A stretch of 64,000 nucleotides of DNA, taken from NCBI RefSeq assembly GCF_014650455.1, contig NZ_BMUZ01000013.1, positions 186,001 to 250,000 of the forward strand. The letters are read 5' to 3'. A program made the position numbers and the translations under genes. Position 1 is the stretch's first letter, and every line of letters begins with the position of its first letter. The notes beneath the pieces are model-generated. The model had not been told where the DNA came from. It did not search any database and worked only from the letters and a program-made list of their open reading frames with translations. Source of the stretch: Streptomyces xanthochromogenes (GTDB lineage: Bacteria; Actinomycetota; Actinomycetes; Streptomycetales; Streptomycetaceae). Below, in pieces: positions 33,643 through 40,920 of this stretch.

Positions 33643-34980
33643 TCACTGGTCCAGAGCGTTGTCGATCGCCTTCACCGCGGCGTCCCAGCCCTGCTGCGGC
33701 GACTTGCCCTTCTGCTCGACCTGGAGCATCCCGATGTCGGAGAGGTTCTGCTGGATGATCTGGTCCTTCGGGCCGAGGAACTGCACCGGGGTGCCCTCGG
33801 CGGCCTTGGCGAAGATCTGGCCGATCGGCGCGTTGCCGAAGTAGGCGTGCTTGGCGTTCCCGACCGCGGGCAGGGCGTACGCCGCCTTGGCGCTCGGGAA
33901 GCTGCCGCGCTTCTCGAACAGGACGGCCTGCTGGGCGGGCGCGGTCAGCCAGGCGGCGAGCTTGGCGGCCTCGGCCTTGTGCTTGCCGGCGGACGGCACG
34001 GTGAGGAAGGAGCCGCCCCAGTTGGAGGGCTTGGGGGCGGCGGCCACGTCCCACTGGTCCTTGCCGGCGGCGCCCGCCTTGTCCTGGATGTAGCCGAGCA
34101 TCCAGGCCGGGCAGGAGACGGTGGCGAAGGAGGCGTTGGCGAAGCCCTGGTCCCAGGTCGGCTGGAACTGCTGGAGCTTGGCGGTCAGACCGTCGGTCGC
34201 GAACGCGGCCGCGGTGTCCCAGGCCTGTTTGACGGCCGGGTTGGTCTTGTAGACGACCTTGCCGTCGGCGTCGTAGTAGCGGGTGGCGCTCGACCCGGTG
34301 ATCGAGTTCAGGACGCCGGAGGCGGCGTCCACGAAGGCGGTGCCCGAAGGGGCCTTCGCCTTGTACTGCCGCCCCACCTCCAGGTACTTGTTCCAGTCGC
34401 CCGCCCACAGCTTGCCCACCGCGTCCCGGTCGGTCGGCAGACCGGCCTTCGCGAACAGGTCCTTGCGGTAGCAGATGCCGGTCGGGCCGATGTCGGTGCC
34501 GAGACCCACCGTCCTGCTGTCCTTGGTGGTGGCCTCCGCCCACTTCCACGGCAGGAAGTCGTCCTTGTTCACGCCGGACGCCTTGGAGAGGTCCTCCAGC
34601 TTGCCGCTCTGGGTCGATGTGACCTCCGCGATGTTGCTGACCTCGACGGCCTGGATGTCTGCGAGCCCGCTGCCCGAACCGAGATGGGTCAGGAGCTGCG
34701 GATAGTAGTTCTCGTTCCGCTCGATCGAGGTCTGCTTGATCTCGATGTCGGGATGGAGCTTCATGTACGCGTCGTAGAGCCCGGCCTCCTTCAGGCCGAA
34801 GGCGCCGAAGACGCCGACGGTCAGGACGGTCTTGCCGCCGCCCCCGCCGCCGCCCGCCGACGAGCCGTCGGCCGCCGGGGACTTCCCGTCGTCGGCGCAG
34901 CCGGCGAGCAGCCCGGTACCGAGCGCGGCCACGGCCGCGAGGGCCGCCAGCCGCCTGGACATACGTGTACGCGTGCGCAT
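33643..34980 (-). CDS. cebE: Cellobiose/cello-oligosaccharide-binding lipoprotein CebE
   Basis: The 445-aa protein has a lipoprotein signal with lipobox LLAGC (Cys28) and a Gly-rich stretch after it. An extracellular solute-binding protein family 1 fold follows. It captures cellobiose and cellotriose and delivers them to CebF/CebG. GGAGG lies just before ATG 34980. The operon promoter is probably in the 234-nt gap to cebR, where the CebR box sits 90 nt upstream of this start. Confidence 0.94.
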   Translation of the reverse strand: MRTRTRMSRRLAALAAVAALGTGLLAGCADDGKSPAADGSSAGGGGGGGKTVLTVGVFGAFGLKEAGLYDAYMKLHPDIEIKQTSIERNENYYPQLLTHLGSGSGLADIQAVEVSNIAEVTSTQSGKLEDLSKASGVNKDDFLPWKWAEATTKDSRTVGLGTDIGPTGICYRKDLFAKAGLPTDRDAVGKLWAGDWNKYLEVGRQYKAKAPSGTAFVDAASGVLNSITGSSATRYYDADGKVVYKTNPAVKQAWDTAAAFATDGLTAKLQQFQPTWDQGFANASFATVSCPAWMLGYIQDKAGAAGKDQWDVAAAPKPSNWGGSFLTVPSAGKHKAEAAKLAAWLTAPAQQAVLFEKRGSFPSAKAAYALPAVGNAKHAYFGNAPIGQIFAKAAEGTPVQFLGPKDQIIQQNLSDIGMLQVEQKGKSPQQGWDAAVKAIDNALDQ

Positions 34981-35069
34981 TGCTTCCTCCAACTGTCGTC
35001 CGGGCCAAGCCAGTTGAGGCGGGTCGGCGCGGGCGGAAGGGATGCGGAAGGTGTAAGGACCTACTACTG

Positions 35070-35083
35070 TGGGAGCGCTCCCA
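35070..35083. promoter_or_regulatory. CebR box
   Basis: TGGGAGCGCTCCCA is the exact 14-bp palindrome bound by CebR in Streptomyces. It lies between divergent cebE (90 nt away) and cebR (132 nt away). CebR releases it on binding cellobiose, so both the operon and the repressor gene can be induced. Confidence 0.92.
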
Positions 35084-35214
35084 GCCGTGATGTGTTGAAG
35101 GTTCGCGGCTCCCTGTTGGACTGTCAAGGGACCGCGCAACGGCAGGGGATGACGTTCTCCGTCCGGCGGGGGCTGTTACTTTCACCGTCAGTTGCGCGAG
35201 TTGGGGAGGCAGAC

Positions 35215-36246
35215 GTGACAGCAGCCCGCACGGTCAGGGCCCGGAGCGCGGGGCGGCCCACCCTTGAGGAAGTGGCGGCACGGGCCGGAGTCGGCCGGGG
35301 AACCGTCTCCCGGGTGATCAACGGCTCGCCCCGGGTCAGCGAGGAGACCCGCGCCGCCGTCGAGGCCGCCGTGGCCGAACTCGGCTACGTACCCAACAGG
35401 GCGGCCCGCGCGCTCGCCGCCAACCGCACCGACGCGATCGCCCTGGTGGTCCCGGAGCCCGAGGCCCGGTTCTTCGCCGAGCCGTACTTCTCCGACATCG
35501 TGCGCGGGGTCGGGGCCGCCCTCGCCGACACCGAGATGCAGCTCCTGCTCACCCTGGTCGGCGGCGACCGGGAGCGGCGCAGGCTCGCCCAGTACCTCGC
35601 CTCGCACCGCGTCGACGGCGTCCTGCTGGTCTCCGTGCACGCCGACGACCCGCTGCCCGAGCTGCTCGAACAGCTCGGCATCCCGGTCGTCATCAGCGGC
35701 CGGCGCTCCGAGGACGAGCCGCTCGCCTCGGTCGACTCCGACAACTTCGAGGGCGCCCGCGCCGCCGTCGCCCACCTGGTGGCCGGCGGCCGGCGCACGA
35801 TAGCGACGATCACCGGGCCGCTGGACGTGTACGGAGCGCGACGGCGGCTGGACGGCTACCGGGCCGCCCTCGCGGACGCGGGCCTCGACGAACTGGCCGC
35901 GCACGCCGACTTCACCGAGGAGGGCGGCCGCCGTGCCATGGCCGAGCTCCTGGCCCGCGCCCCCGGCCTCGACGCGGTCTTCGCCGCCTCGGACGTGATG
36001 GCCTCCGGCGCCCGCCAGGTGCTGCGCGACCACGGGCGTCGCATCCCCGAGGACACCGCTCTGATCGGCTTCGACGACTCGTCGATAGCCCGCCACATGG
36101 ACCCGCCGCTGACCAGCGTCCGCCAGCCGATCGAGGAGATGGGCCGCGCGATGGCCGAGCTGCTCCTCGCCGAGATATCCGCCACCACCCCGACCCGGCC
36201 GAGCCTGGTGCTGCCGACGGAACTGGTGGTGCGGGCCTCCTCGTAG
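35215..36246 (+). CDS. cebR: LacI-family repressor CebR
   Basis: The 343-aa repressor has a LacI HTH at its N-terminus (about 15-65, TLEEVAARAGVGRGTVSRVI and hinge NRAARALA) and a periplasmic-binding-like effector domain. It blocks the ceb operon through the palindrome at 35070-35083 and responds to cellobiose. GTG 35215 has GGGGAGG (35203-35209) six nt upstream. A terminator hairpin follows at 36294-36333. Confidence 0.93.
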   Translation: MTAARTVRARSAGRPTLEEVAARAGVGRGTVSRVINGSPRVSEETRAAVEAAVAELGYVPNRAARALAANRTDAIALVVPEPEARFFAEPYFSDIVRGVGAALADTEMQLLLTLVGGDRERRRLAQYLASHRVDGVLLVSVHADDPLPELLEQLGIPVVISGRRSEDEPLASVDSDNFEGARAAVAHLVAGGRRTIATITGPLDVYGARRRLDGYRAALADAGLDELAAHADFTEEGGRRAMAELLARAPGLDAVFAASDVMASGARQVLRDHGRRIPEDTALIGFDDSSIARHMDPPLTSVRQPIEEMGRAMAELLLAEISATTPTRPSLVLPTELVVRASS

Positions 36247-36293
36247 TTCCGTACGCGCGCGTACGGCGGACCTCGGTGAAGGAGGCGGTACGC

Positions 36294-36333
36294 GAAGAAG
36301 GCCCGAACCGCTTGCGCGGCCCGGGCCTTCTTC
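36294..36333. terminator. Bidirectional terminator between cebR and tRNA-His
   Basis: GAAGAAGGCCCG (36294-36305) pairs perfectly with CGGGCCTTCTTC (36322-36333); the loop can form a small inner stem. It serves cebR on the plus strand and tRNA-His on the minus strand. An 18-bp perfect palindrome, CCGTACGCGCGCGTACGG, precedes it at 36249-36266. Confidence 0.78.
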
Positions 36334-36339
36334 CATCAG

Positions 36340-36412
36340 GGTGAGTAACGGGACTCGAACCCGCGACATCCTGGACCACAACCAGGTGCTCTACCAGCTG
36401 AGCTATACCCAC
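36340..36412 (-). tRNA. tRNA-His (anticodon GUG)
   Basis: The acceptor stem GTGGGTA pairs with TACTCAC (one G-U pair). The anticodon stem CCTGG/CCAGG closes the loop TTGTGGT with anticodon GTG, and the T loop is TTCGAGT. The extra G-1 typical of tRNA-His is encoded at 36413. The discriminator is C and CCA is not encoded. Size is 73 nt, or 74 with G-1. Confidence 0.96.
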
Positions 36413-36489
36413 CATGCATGACCGGACTGTTGTGGTCTTGAGAAGTCCCTGGGGGCTTCCCTACCGGCCGAGAAAAAGTGTACAGGGTT

Positions 36490-36529
36490 CGGGAGGGTGC
36501 TCGTGCACAAGTTTCGAGGCACCCTCCCG
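36490..36529 (-). terminator. Terminator after orn
   Basis: CGGGAGGGTGC (36490-36500) pairs with GCACCCTCCCG (36519-36529) around an 18-nt loop. It lies 17 nt past the orn stop on the minus strand. Confidence 0.65.
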
Positions 36530-36545
36530 GACCCCCTGTGGAGCG

Positions 36546-37148
36546 CTACTCCGCAGGCAGGACGTACTTCGCCGCGATGGTCTTCGCGGTGTCCGAGTCC
36601 GGGCCCGGCTGCGGCACGAAGACCGCCTCCCGGTAGTAACGGAGCTCCGCGATGGATTCACGGATGTCCGCGAGCGCCCGGTGGTTGCCGTTCTTGTCCG
36701 GGCTGTTGAAGTACGCCCGCGGATACCAGCGGCGGGCGAGCTCCTTCACGGAGGACACGTCCACGATCCGGTAGTGGAGGTGGGACTCCAGGCTCGGCAT
36801 GTCCCGCAGGAGGAAGCCCCGGTCGGTACCGACCGAGTTTCCGCACAGCGGCGCCTTGCCCGGCTCCTTGACGTGTTCACGTACGTACGCGAGGACCTGC
36901 TCCTCGGCGTCGGCCAGCGTGGTGCCGCCGGCCAGCTCGTCGAGGAGCCCGGAGGAGGTGTGCATGGTGCGCACCACCTCCGGCATGGTCTCCAGCGCGG
37001 CGTCCGGGGGACGGATCACGATGTCCACCCCTTCACCGAGTACGTTCAGCTCCGAGTCGGTGACCAGTGCGGCCACCTCGATGAGTGCGTCGTCCGCCAG
37101 CGAGAGCCCGGTCATCTCGCAGTCGATCCACACCATGCGGTCGTTCAT
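36546..37148 (-). CDS. orn: Oligoribonuclease
   Basis: The 200-aa DEDD-type 3'-5' exonuclease degrades 2-5-nt RNA and, in bacteria with c-di-GMP, also pGpG. It shows VWIDCEMTGL (first D and E of DEDD), and the later exonuclease segments RIVDVSSVKEL and HRALADIRESIAEL. It is cytoplasmic. ATG 37148 starts it. In Streptomyces it is adjacent to adpA, as here, on the same strand. Its pGpG role connects it with the GGDEF-EAL protein in this window. Confidence 0.95.
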   Translation of the reverse strand: MNDRMVWIDCEMTGLSLADDALIEVAALVTDSELNVLGEGVDIVIRPPDAALETMPEVVRTMHTSSGLLDELAGGTTLADAEEQVLAYVREHVKEPGKAPLCGNSVGTDRGFLLRDMPSLESHLHYRIVDVSSVKELARRWYPRAYFNSPDKNGNHRALADIRESIAELRYYREAVFVPQPGPDSDTAKTIAAKYVLPAE

Positions 37149-37158
37149 GCGTCTTACC

Positions 37159-38406
37159 CTACGGGGCACTCCGCTGACCGGGCAGACTCGGACGGCCACC
37201 GGTGTACCCGGAGGCGTACAGATCGGAGCTGGGTTTCCCCGGCTCCGGCCCGGTGTGCGAGGTCGCGGACGGCCCCACCACACTCGCGGCCGCCGTCCGC
37301 CTGGCCTGGGGAAGCGCCTGGGACGGTACGGTCTCCGGCACCGGAGCGGGCATCGGCACCGCGACGGGACCCGGGCTGGGTTCCGGCTGCGGACGACGGG
37401 CCCGGTAGGCCGCGCGGTAGGACGCCGGGGACGAGCCGAGCTGGCGGCGGAAGTGCCCGCGCAGCGCGACCGGGGAGCGGAAGCCGCAGCGGCCCGCCAC
37501 CTCGTCCACGGAGTAGTCGGACGTCTCCAGCAGACGCTGGGCCTGCAGGACCCGCTGGGTGATCAGCCACTGGAGGGGGGCCGACCCGGTCAGCGAGCGG
37601 AAACGACGGTCGAAGGTGCGGCGGCTCATGTACGCCCGCGCGGCCAGGGTCTCCACGTCGAACTGCTCGTGGAGGTGCTCCAGCGCCCAGGCGACGACCT
37701 CGGCCAGCGGGTCGGAGCCGATCTCCTCCGGTAAAGACCGGTCGAGATAACGCTCCTGCCCACCGCTGCGGCGCGGCGGCACGACCAGTCGGCGGGCCAG
37801 CGCACCGGCCGCCTCGCTGCCGTGGTCCGTCCGCACGATGTGCAGACAGAGATCGATTCCGGCCGCGGTCCCGGCCGAGGTGAGCACGTCCCCGTCGTCG
37901 ACGAAGAGCTCCCTCGGATCCACGTGCACCGATGGATACCGCTTGGCCAGTGTCGGCGCGTACATCCAGTGCGTCGTCGCCGGGCGGCCGTCGAGCAGAC
38001 CGGCCGCGGCGAGCACGAACGCGCCGGTGCACAGCCCGACGATCCTTGCCCCTTCCTCGTGTGCGCGGCGCAGCGCGTCGAGCGCGGCCGCGGGGGGCGG
38101 CGAGGTGATGGAACGCCACGCGGGCACCACCACCGTTCCCGCCCTGCTGATGGCTTCCAGGCCGTAGGGCGCGGTGAGTTCGAGTCCCCCTGTGGTCCGC
38201 AGGGGTCCTTCCTCACCGGCACACACCAGCAGCCTGTAACGCGGAACTCCCGCGTCCTGTCGGTCGATTCCGAATACGGAGAGCGGAATGGAACTTTCGA
38301 AGATGGGGCCGCCACTGAACAGCAGTACGGCGACGACTTCCCGGCGTCGGCGGCCGGCCAGCTTCCTTGCGGTCTCCGGTGATGCGGCAGCGGAGTCCTG
38401 GCTCAT
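37159..38406 (-). CDS. adpA: Global developmental regulator AdpA
   Basis: The 415-aa protein has an N-terminal DJ-1/PfpI-like dimerisation domain (about 25-190, VLLFSGGPIFESSIPLSVFG) and a C-terminal AraC-type DNA-binding domain (about 235-330, VETLAARAYMSRRTFDRRFR). It controls morphological development and antibiotics. Codon 225 is TTA (positions 37734-37732), in RYLDRSLPEEIG between the domains, the place where known adpA genes carry their bldA-dependent TTA. The last 80 residues form a Pro-rich tail. Start ATG 38406. It lies 10 nt upstream of orn. The 387-nt upstream gap likely holds a long leader and its own AdpA sites. Confidence 0.96.
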   Translation of the reverse strand: MSQDSAAASPETARKLAGRRRREVVAVLLFSGGPIFESSIPLSVFGIDRQDAGVPRYRLLVCAGEEGPLRTTGGLELTAPYGLEAISRAGTVVVPAWRSITSPPPAAALDALRRAHEEGARIVGLCTGAFVLAAAGLLDGRPATTHWMYAPTLAKRYPSVHVDPRELFVDDGDVLTSAGTAAGIDLCLHIVRTDHGSEAAGALARRLVVPPRRSGGQERYLDRSLPEEIGSDPLAEVVAWALEHLHEQFDVETLAARAYMSRRTFDRRFRSLTGSAPLQWLITQRVLQAQRLLETSDYSVDEVAGRCGFRSPVALRGHFRRQLGSSPASYRAAYRARRPQPEPSPGPVAVPMPAPVPETVPSQALPQARRTAAASVVGPSATSHTGPEPGKPSSDLYASGYTGGRPSLPGQRSAP

Positions 38407-38793
38407 GGCGCTAAGCCCCCCTCGGTGTTCGCGGCTCCCCGTTCTTGTCGGGCCTGTCGCTCCTGCACTTTTCCCCTCGGTTTTGCACGAGTCCCCAGCC
38501 TTCGATACGCATGATCGAATCTACTGCGTCCCGTGGCGCCGGCGTGACAAGTCCGGCACCCAGCGCTATGTCGACAAGGCAACTTGGCGCGAAGCTTTCG
38601 ATCACGAAGCGTTTCACTCGTGGGCCCCGTAGGGGAAGTGCGCCTCATAGGGATGGCCCGTACCCGTATGGTGCCAGAGGCCGCATTGGTCCTTTCTCCC
38701 CTGGTGGCAAGGGGGTTGGCAGGCCATTTACCCAAGGAATCCGCCACCTGGGGAAGTTGGCCGAAAACATACGGGTCCAGGTGTGCGAACGAA
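38407..38793. other. Upstream control region of adpA
   Basis: No gene is supported in this 387-nt stretch. It contains TGGCGCGAAG at 38585-38594, which matches nine of ten positions of the AdpA consensus TGGCSNGWWY; AdpA is known to regulate its own gene. No clear terminator or riboswitch-like structure is seen. Confidence 0.45.
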
Positions 38794-39219
38794 TCACCCT
38801 TCGGGTGTACAGCCCCCGCCGTGCCGCCCACCGTGCCGCCCGCCCGACGCGGCCCGGCCGCGTCGGGCGGGCGCGGGGAACGACCGCATGGCGCGTTCCT
38901 CGGCGGCCGCCCGTTCGGACTGCCGGAGAAGCAGACGGCACACCGTCGTCACGGCCATCAGGCCCAGCGCGGAGCCCGTCGCCCCGGCGAACGAGGACCC
39001 GTAGACGACGAGCACCACGGGCACGAGCACACAGCTGAACGCGGCCCAGCGGACGACGTCGCCGGCGGCCTCGGCCGGGGGACGGGCGGTGGCCGACCAG
39101 AGTGGTTCGGCGTTCACGGACCGGTTGGTACGTACGGTTTCGGCCGCGGACGGCGGGCGGCGACGGGAGCCGGACGGCGCGGCGGGAGCGGAAGGGTGGG
39201 CGACCGGGGGAGGGGGCAC
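38794..39219 (-). CDS. Small membrane protein (141 aa), unknown function
   Basis: The protein has a Pro/Ser/Arg-rich N-terminus (about 1-45), then two hydrophobic helices (about 57-78, WAAFSCVLVPVVLVVYGSSF and 80-96, ATGSALGLMAVTTVCRLL). A charged stretch RQSERAAAEERAMRSFP and a Gly/Arg/His-rich tail follow. Codon use and the paired helices support a real gene. It lies upstream of adpA on the same strand. Start GTG 39219 is tentative. I do not recognise the family. Confidence 0.6.
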   Translation of the reverse strand: MPPPPVAHPSAPAAPSGSRRRPPSAAETVRTNRSVNAEPLWSATARPPAEAAGDVVRWAAFSCVLVPVVLVVYGSSFAGATGSALGLMAVTTVCRLLLRQSERAAAEERAMRSFPAPARRGRAASGGRHGGRHGGGCTPEG

Positions 39220-39554
39220 GGGAGGTGCTTCCTGATCGGGGTCGGGGTGATCGCGTGCCTAACGCGGAAGCGGCCGCTCCGGTCACTGGAAGATCATCAA
39301 TACGGCGGCCGGGACCGGCCCGAGGGGGACTGCTGTAGGGCGCATCGAGCATTGCCATCCGGGGCGGGCTCGTGCATGCTCCGGGGAACGCCGAGTAGGT
39401 TCGGCGGCTCTGGGCAGGAGAGGAGTGTCGCCGTACCCTTGGGGGTATGGGGTTGGGAAGATGATTCCCGGACACGACTCCGCCGCCGACTCGTTGTTGC
39501 TGCTCACCAGTCCCCGCTGTCCCTCGACTGAGGATCTCTTTCGCCGAGACACCC
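39220..39554. other. Divergent intergenic region between membrane protein and universal stress protein
   Basis: About 335 nt without a supported gene. It contains the stress-sigma-like promoter at 39425-39448. I see no other recognisable element. Confidence 0.5.
39425..39448 (+). promoter_or_regulatory. SigB/SigF-type promoter candidate
   Basis: GTGT (39425-39428), 14 nt, then GGGTAT (39443-39448) fits the Streptomyces stress sigma consensus GNNT-N14-16-GGGTAY. It lies 107 nt upstream of the universal stress protein start, a gene type often under such control. Confidence 0.45.
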
Positions 39555-40076
39555 ATGGCCGGTCACGAATTCTCCGAACCCGCGGACCGCAAGCAGGTAG
39601 CCGACCCCACGTCGGACCTCCAGGCGGCGACAGAACCACGTCATTCCTGCGATCCCGCATTCCGTCACGGCGTCGTCGTCGGCTTCGACGGCTCTACGTC
39701 CAGTGAGCGGGCCCTCGCCTACGCCATCGGCATGGCCAAGCGCTCCGGCTCCGGGCTGATCATCGTCCACGTGGCGAACCGGCTCCCCACCACGGTGTGG
39801 GCGGGCTGCGAGCCACCGGTCTTCGTGGACGTGCCCGACCACCGCACCGAGGTCCTCGGGCTCGAACTCGCCTGCGCCGACTATCTCGCCGAGGTCCCCT
39901 GGATCCTGGTGGAGCGCGGCGGCGACATCTGCCACGAACTGGAAGAAGTCGGGCGGGAGTACGCGGCGGACGCCATCGTGGTGGGCTCCACGCACGGCCT
40001 CGTCGGACGGATCTTCGGCTCGGTCGCCGGGCGCCTCGCGCGCCGCGCGCAGCGGCCCGTCGTCGTCATCCCGTAA
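39555..40076 (+). CDS. Universal stress protein (UspA family)
   Basis: The 173-aa protein has an N-terminal extension of about 38 residues, then a single Usp domain beginning HGVVVGFDGSTSSERALAYA. The ATP-binding signature G-2x-G-9x-G-S/T is seen in GSTHGLVGRIFGSVAGRLAR. It is a cytoplasmic stress protein; the ligand may be ATP. Start ATG 39555. A stress-sigma-like promoter lies upstream. It is monocistronic. Confidence 0.9.
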   Translation: MAGHEFSEPADRKQVADPTSDLQAATEPRHSCDPAFRHGVVVGFDGSTSSERALAYAIGMAKRSGSGLIIVHVANRLPTTVWAGCEPPVFVDVPDHRTEVLGLELACADYLAEVPWILVERGGDICHELEEVGREYAADAIVVGSTHGLVGRIFGSVAGRLARRAQRPVVVIP

Positions 40077-40242
40077 TCGGGTGTTGCCCGGGTCGTGACC
40101 TGCCCGGGGTTTGTCTGACCCAGCGTCAACTTCCTTGCCCCGATAGGGAATCTACCCGTGCGTAGGTGGTGGATTGTGCCCTTGTGAAGGGTAGACAAGG
40201 GGCGCTGGGAAGCAGCACAAGCGCACATGAAGGGAGCCCGCC

Positions 40243-40812
40243 GTGGACAACGAAGTTCCCGCGGGAAGCACCACCTCCACGCTCGGTCACCTCGCACTCG
40301 GCCTCACCCTGCTGGCCTTCGGCATCGGCAACACCCGCGTGATCGACGGCGTGACGGTGGCCGACTCGGTCTCGATCGCCACCTACATCGGCGGCATCGG
40401 CCTGTTCGTCCTCGGCGTCCTCGCCTTCCGGGACCAGGACGCGTTCACCGGCACCGCCTTCGCCGGCCTCGGTGCCTTCTGGTTCACCTGGGCGGTCGGC
40501 GCGGACACCAAGTTCTCGGCCAACGCCGCAGGCCTCTTCCTGGTCCTCTTCGCCCTTCTGGCGCTCAGCCTGGCGGCGGGCTCGGCCGGTGCCGGGCTGC
40601 TGCGCCAGGGCACCTACGGACTGCTCTGCCTGGCCCTGGTGCTGCTCGCCGTGGGCCAGTTCGCCACCAGTTCCTCGCTCGGCAAGGCGGCCGGCTGGGT
40701 GGCCGTGGCCGCCGGCGCCGTGGCCTGGTACGGGGCGACGGCCGCGCTCGCCAAGTGGCCGACCGCCCTGCCCCGACGCGCTGCCGGCCGGGGGGTGACG
40801 GCCACCGGCTGA
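40243..40812 (+). CDS. GPR1/FUN34/YaaH (SatP) family transporter
   Basis: The 189-aa membrane protein has six predicted helices and matches the acetate/succinate transporter family by its opening STLGHLALGLTLLAFGIGNT, a variant of the NPAPLG-type motif, and the length of about 190 residues. It probably moves acetate or succinate with protons. GTG 40243 follows AAGGGAG. It is followed by a strong terminator at 40856-40888. The substrate is inferred from family only. Confidence 0.78.
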   Translation: MDNEVPAGSTTSTLGHLALGLTLLAFGIGNTRVIDGVTVADSVSIATYIGGIGLFVLGVLAFRDQDAFTGTAFAGLGAFWFTWAVGADTKFSANAAGLFLVLFALLALSLAAGSAGAGLLRQGTYGLLCLALVLLAVGQFATSSSLGKAAGWVAVAAGAVAWYGATAALAKWPTALPRRAAGRGVTATG

Positions 40813-40855
40813 ACGGCAGCCGCGGCCGGTGCCCGGGCAGCACCGGCACACACAG

Positions 40856-40888
40856 GGGCGACCCCCGTCGAGATGACGGGGGTCGCCC
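40856..40888. terminator. Bidirectional terminator between transporter and glmS
   Basis: GGGCGACCCCCGTC (40856-40869) pairs perfectly with 40875-40888 around a 5-nt loop, followed by TTT. It serves the transporter and the convergent glmS. Confidence 0.85.
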
Positions 40889-40920
40889 TTTCGAGTGCTG
40901 TGCGCCGGGACGCGTACGGA

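Noticed and set aside
38584..39531. Plus-strand frame across the adpA upstream region
   Set aside because: Its product is low-complexity Arg/Gly-rich and spans the opposite-strand membrane protein gene; no ribosome site or family motif is visible.
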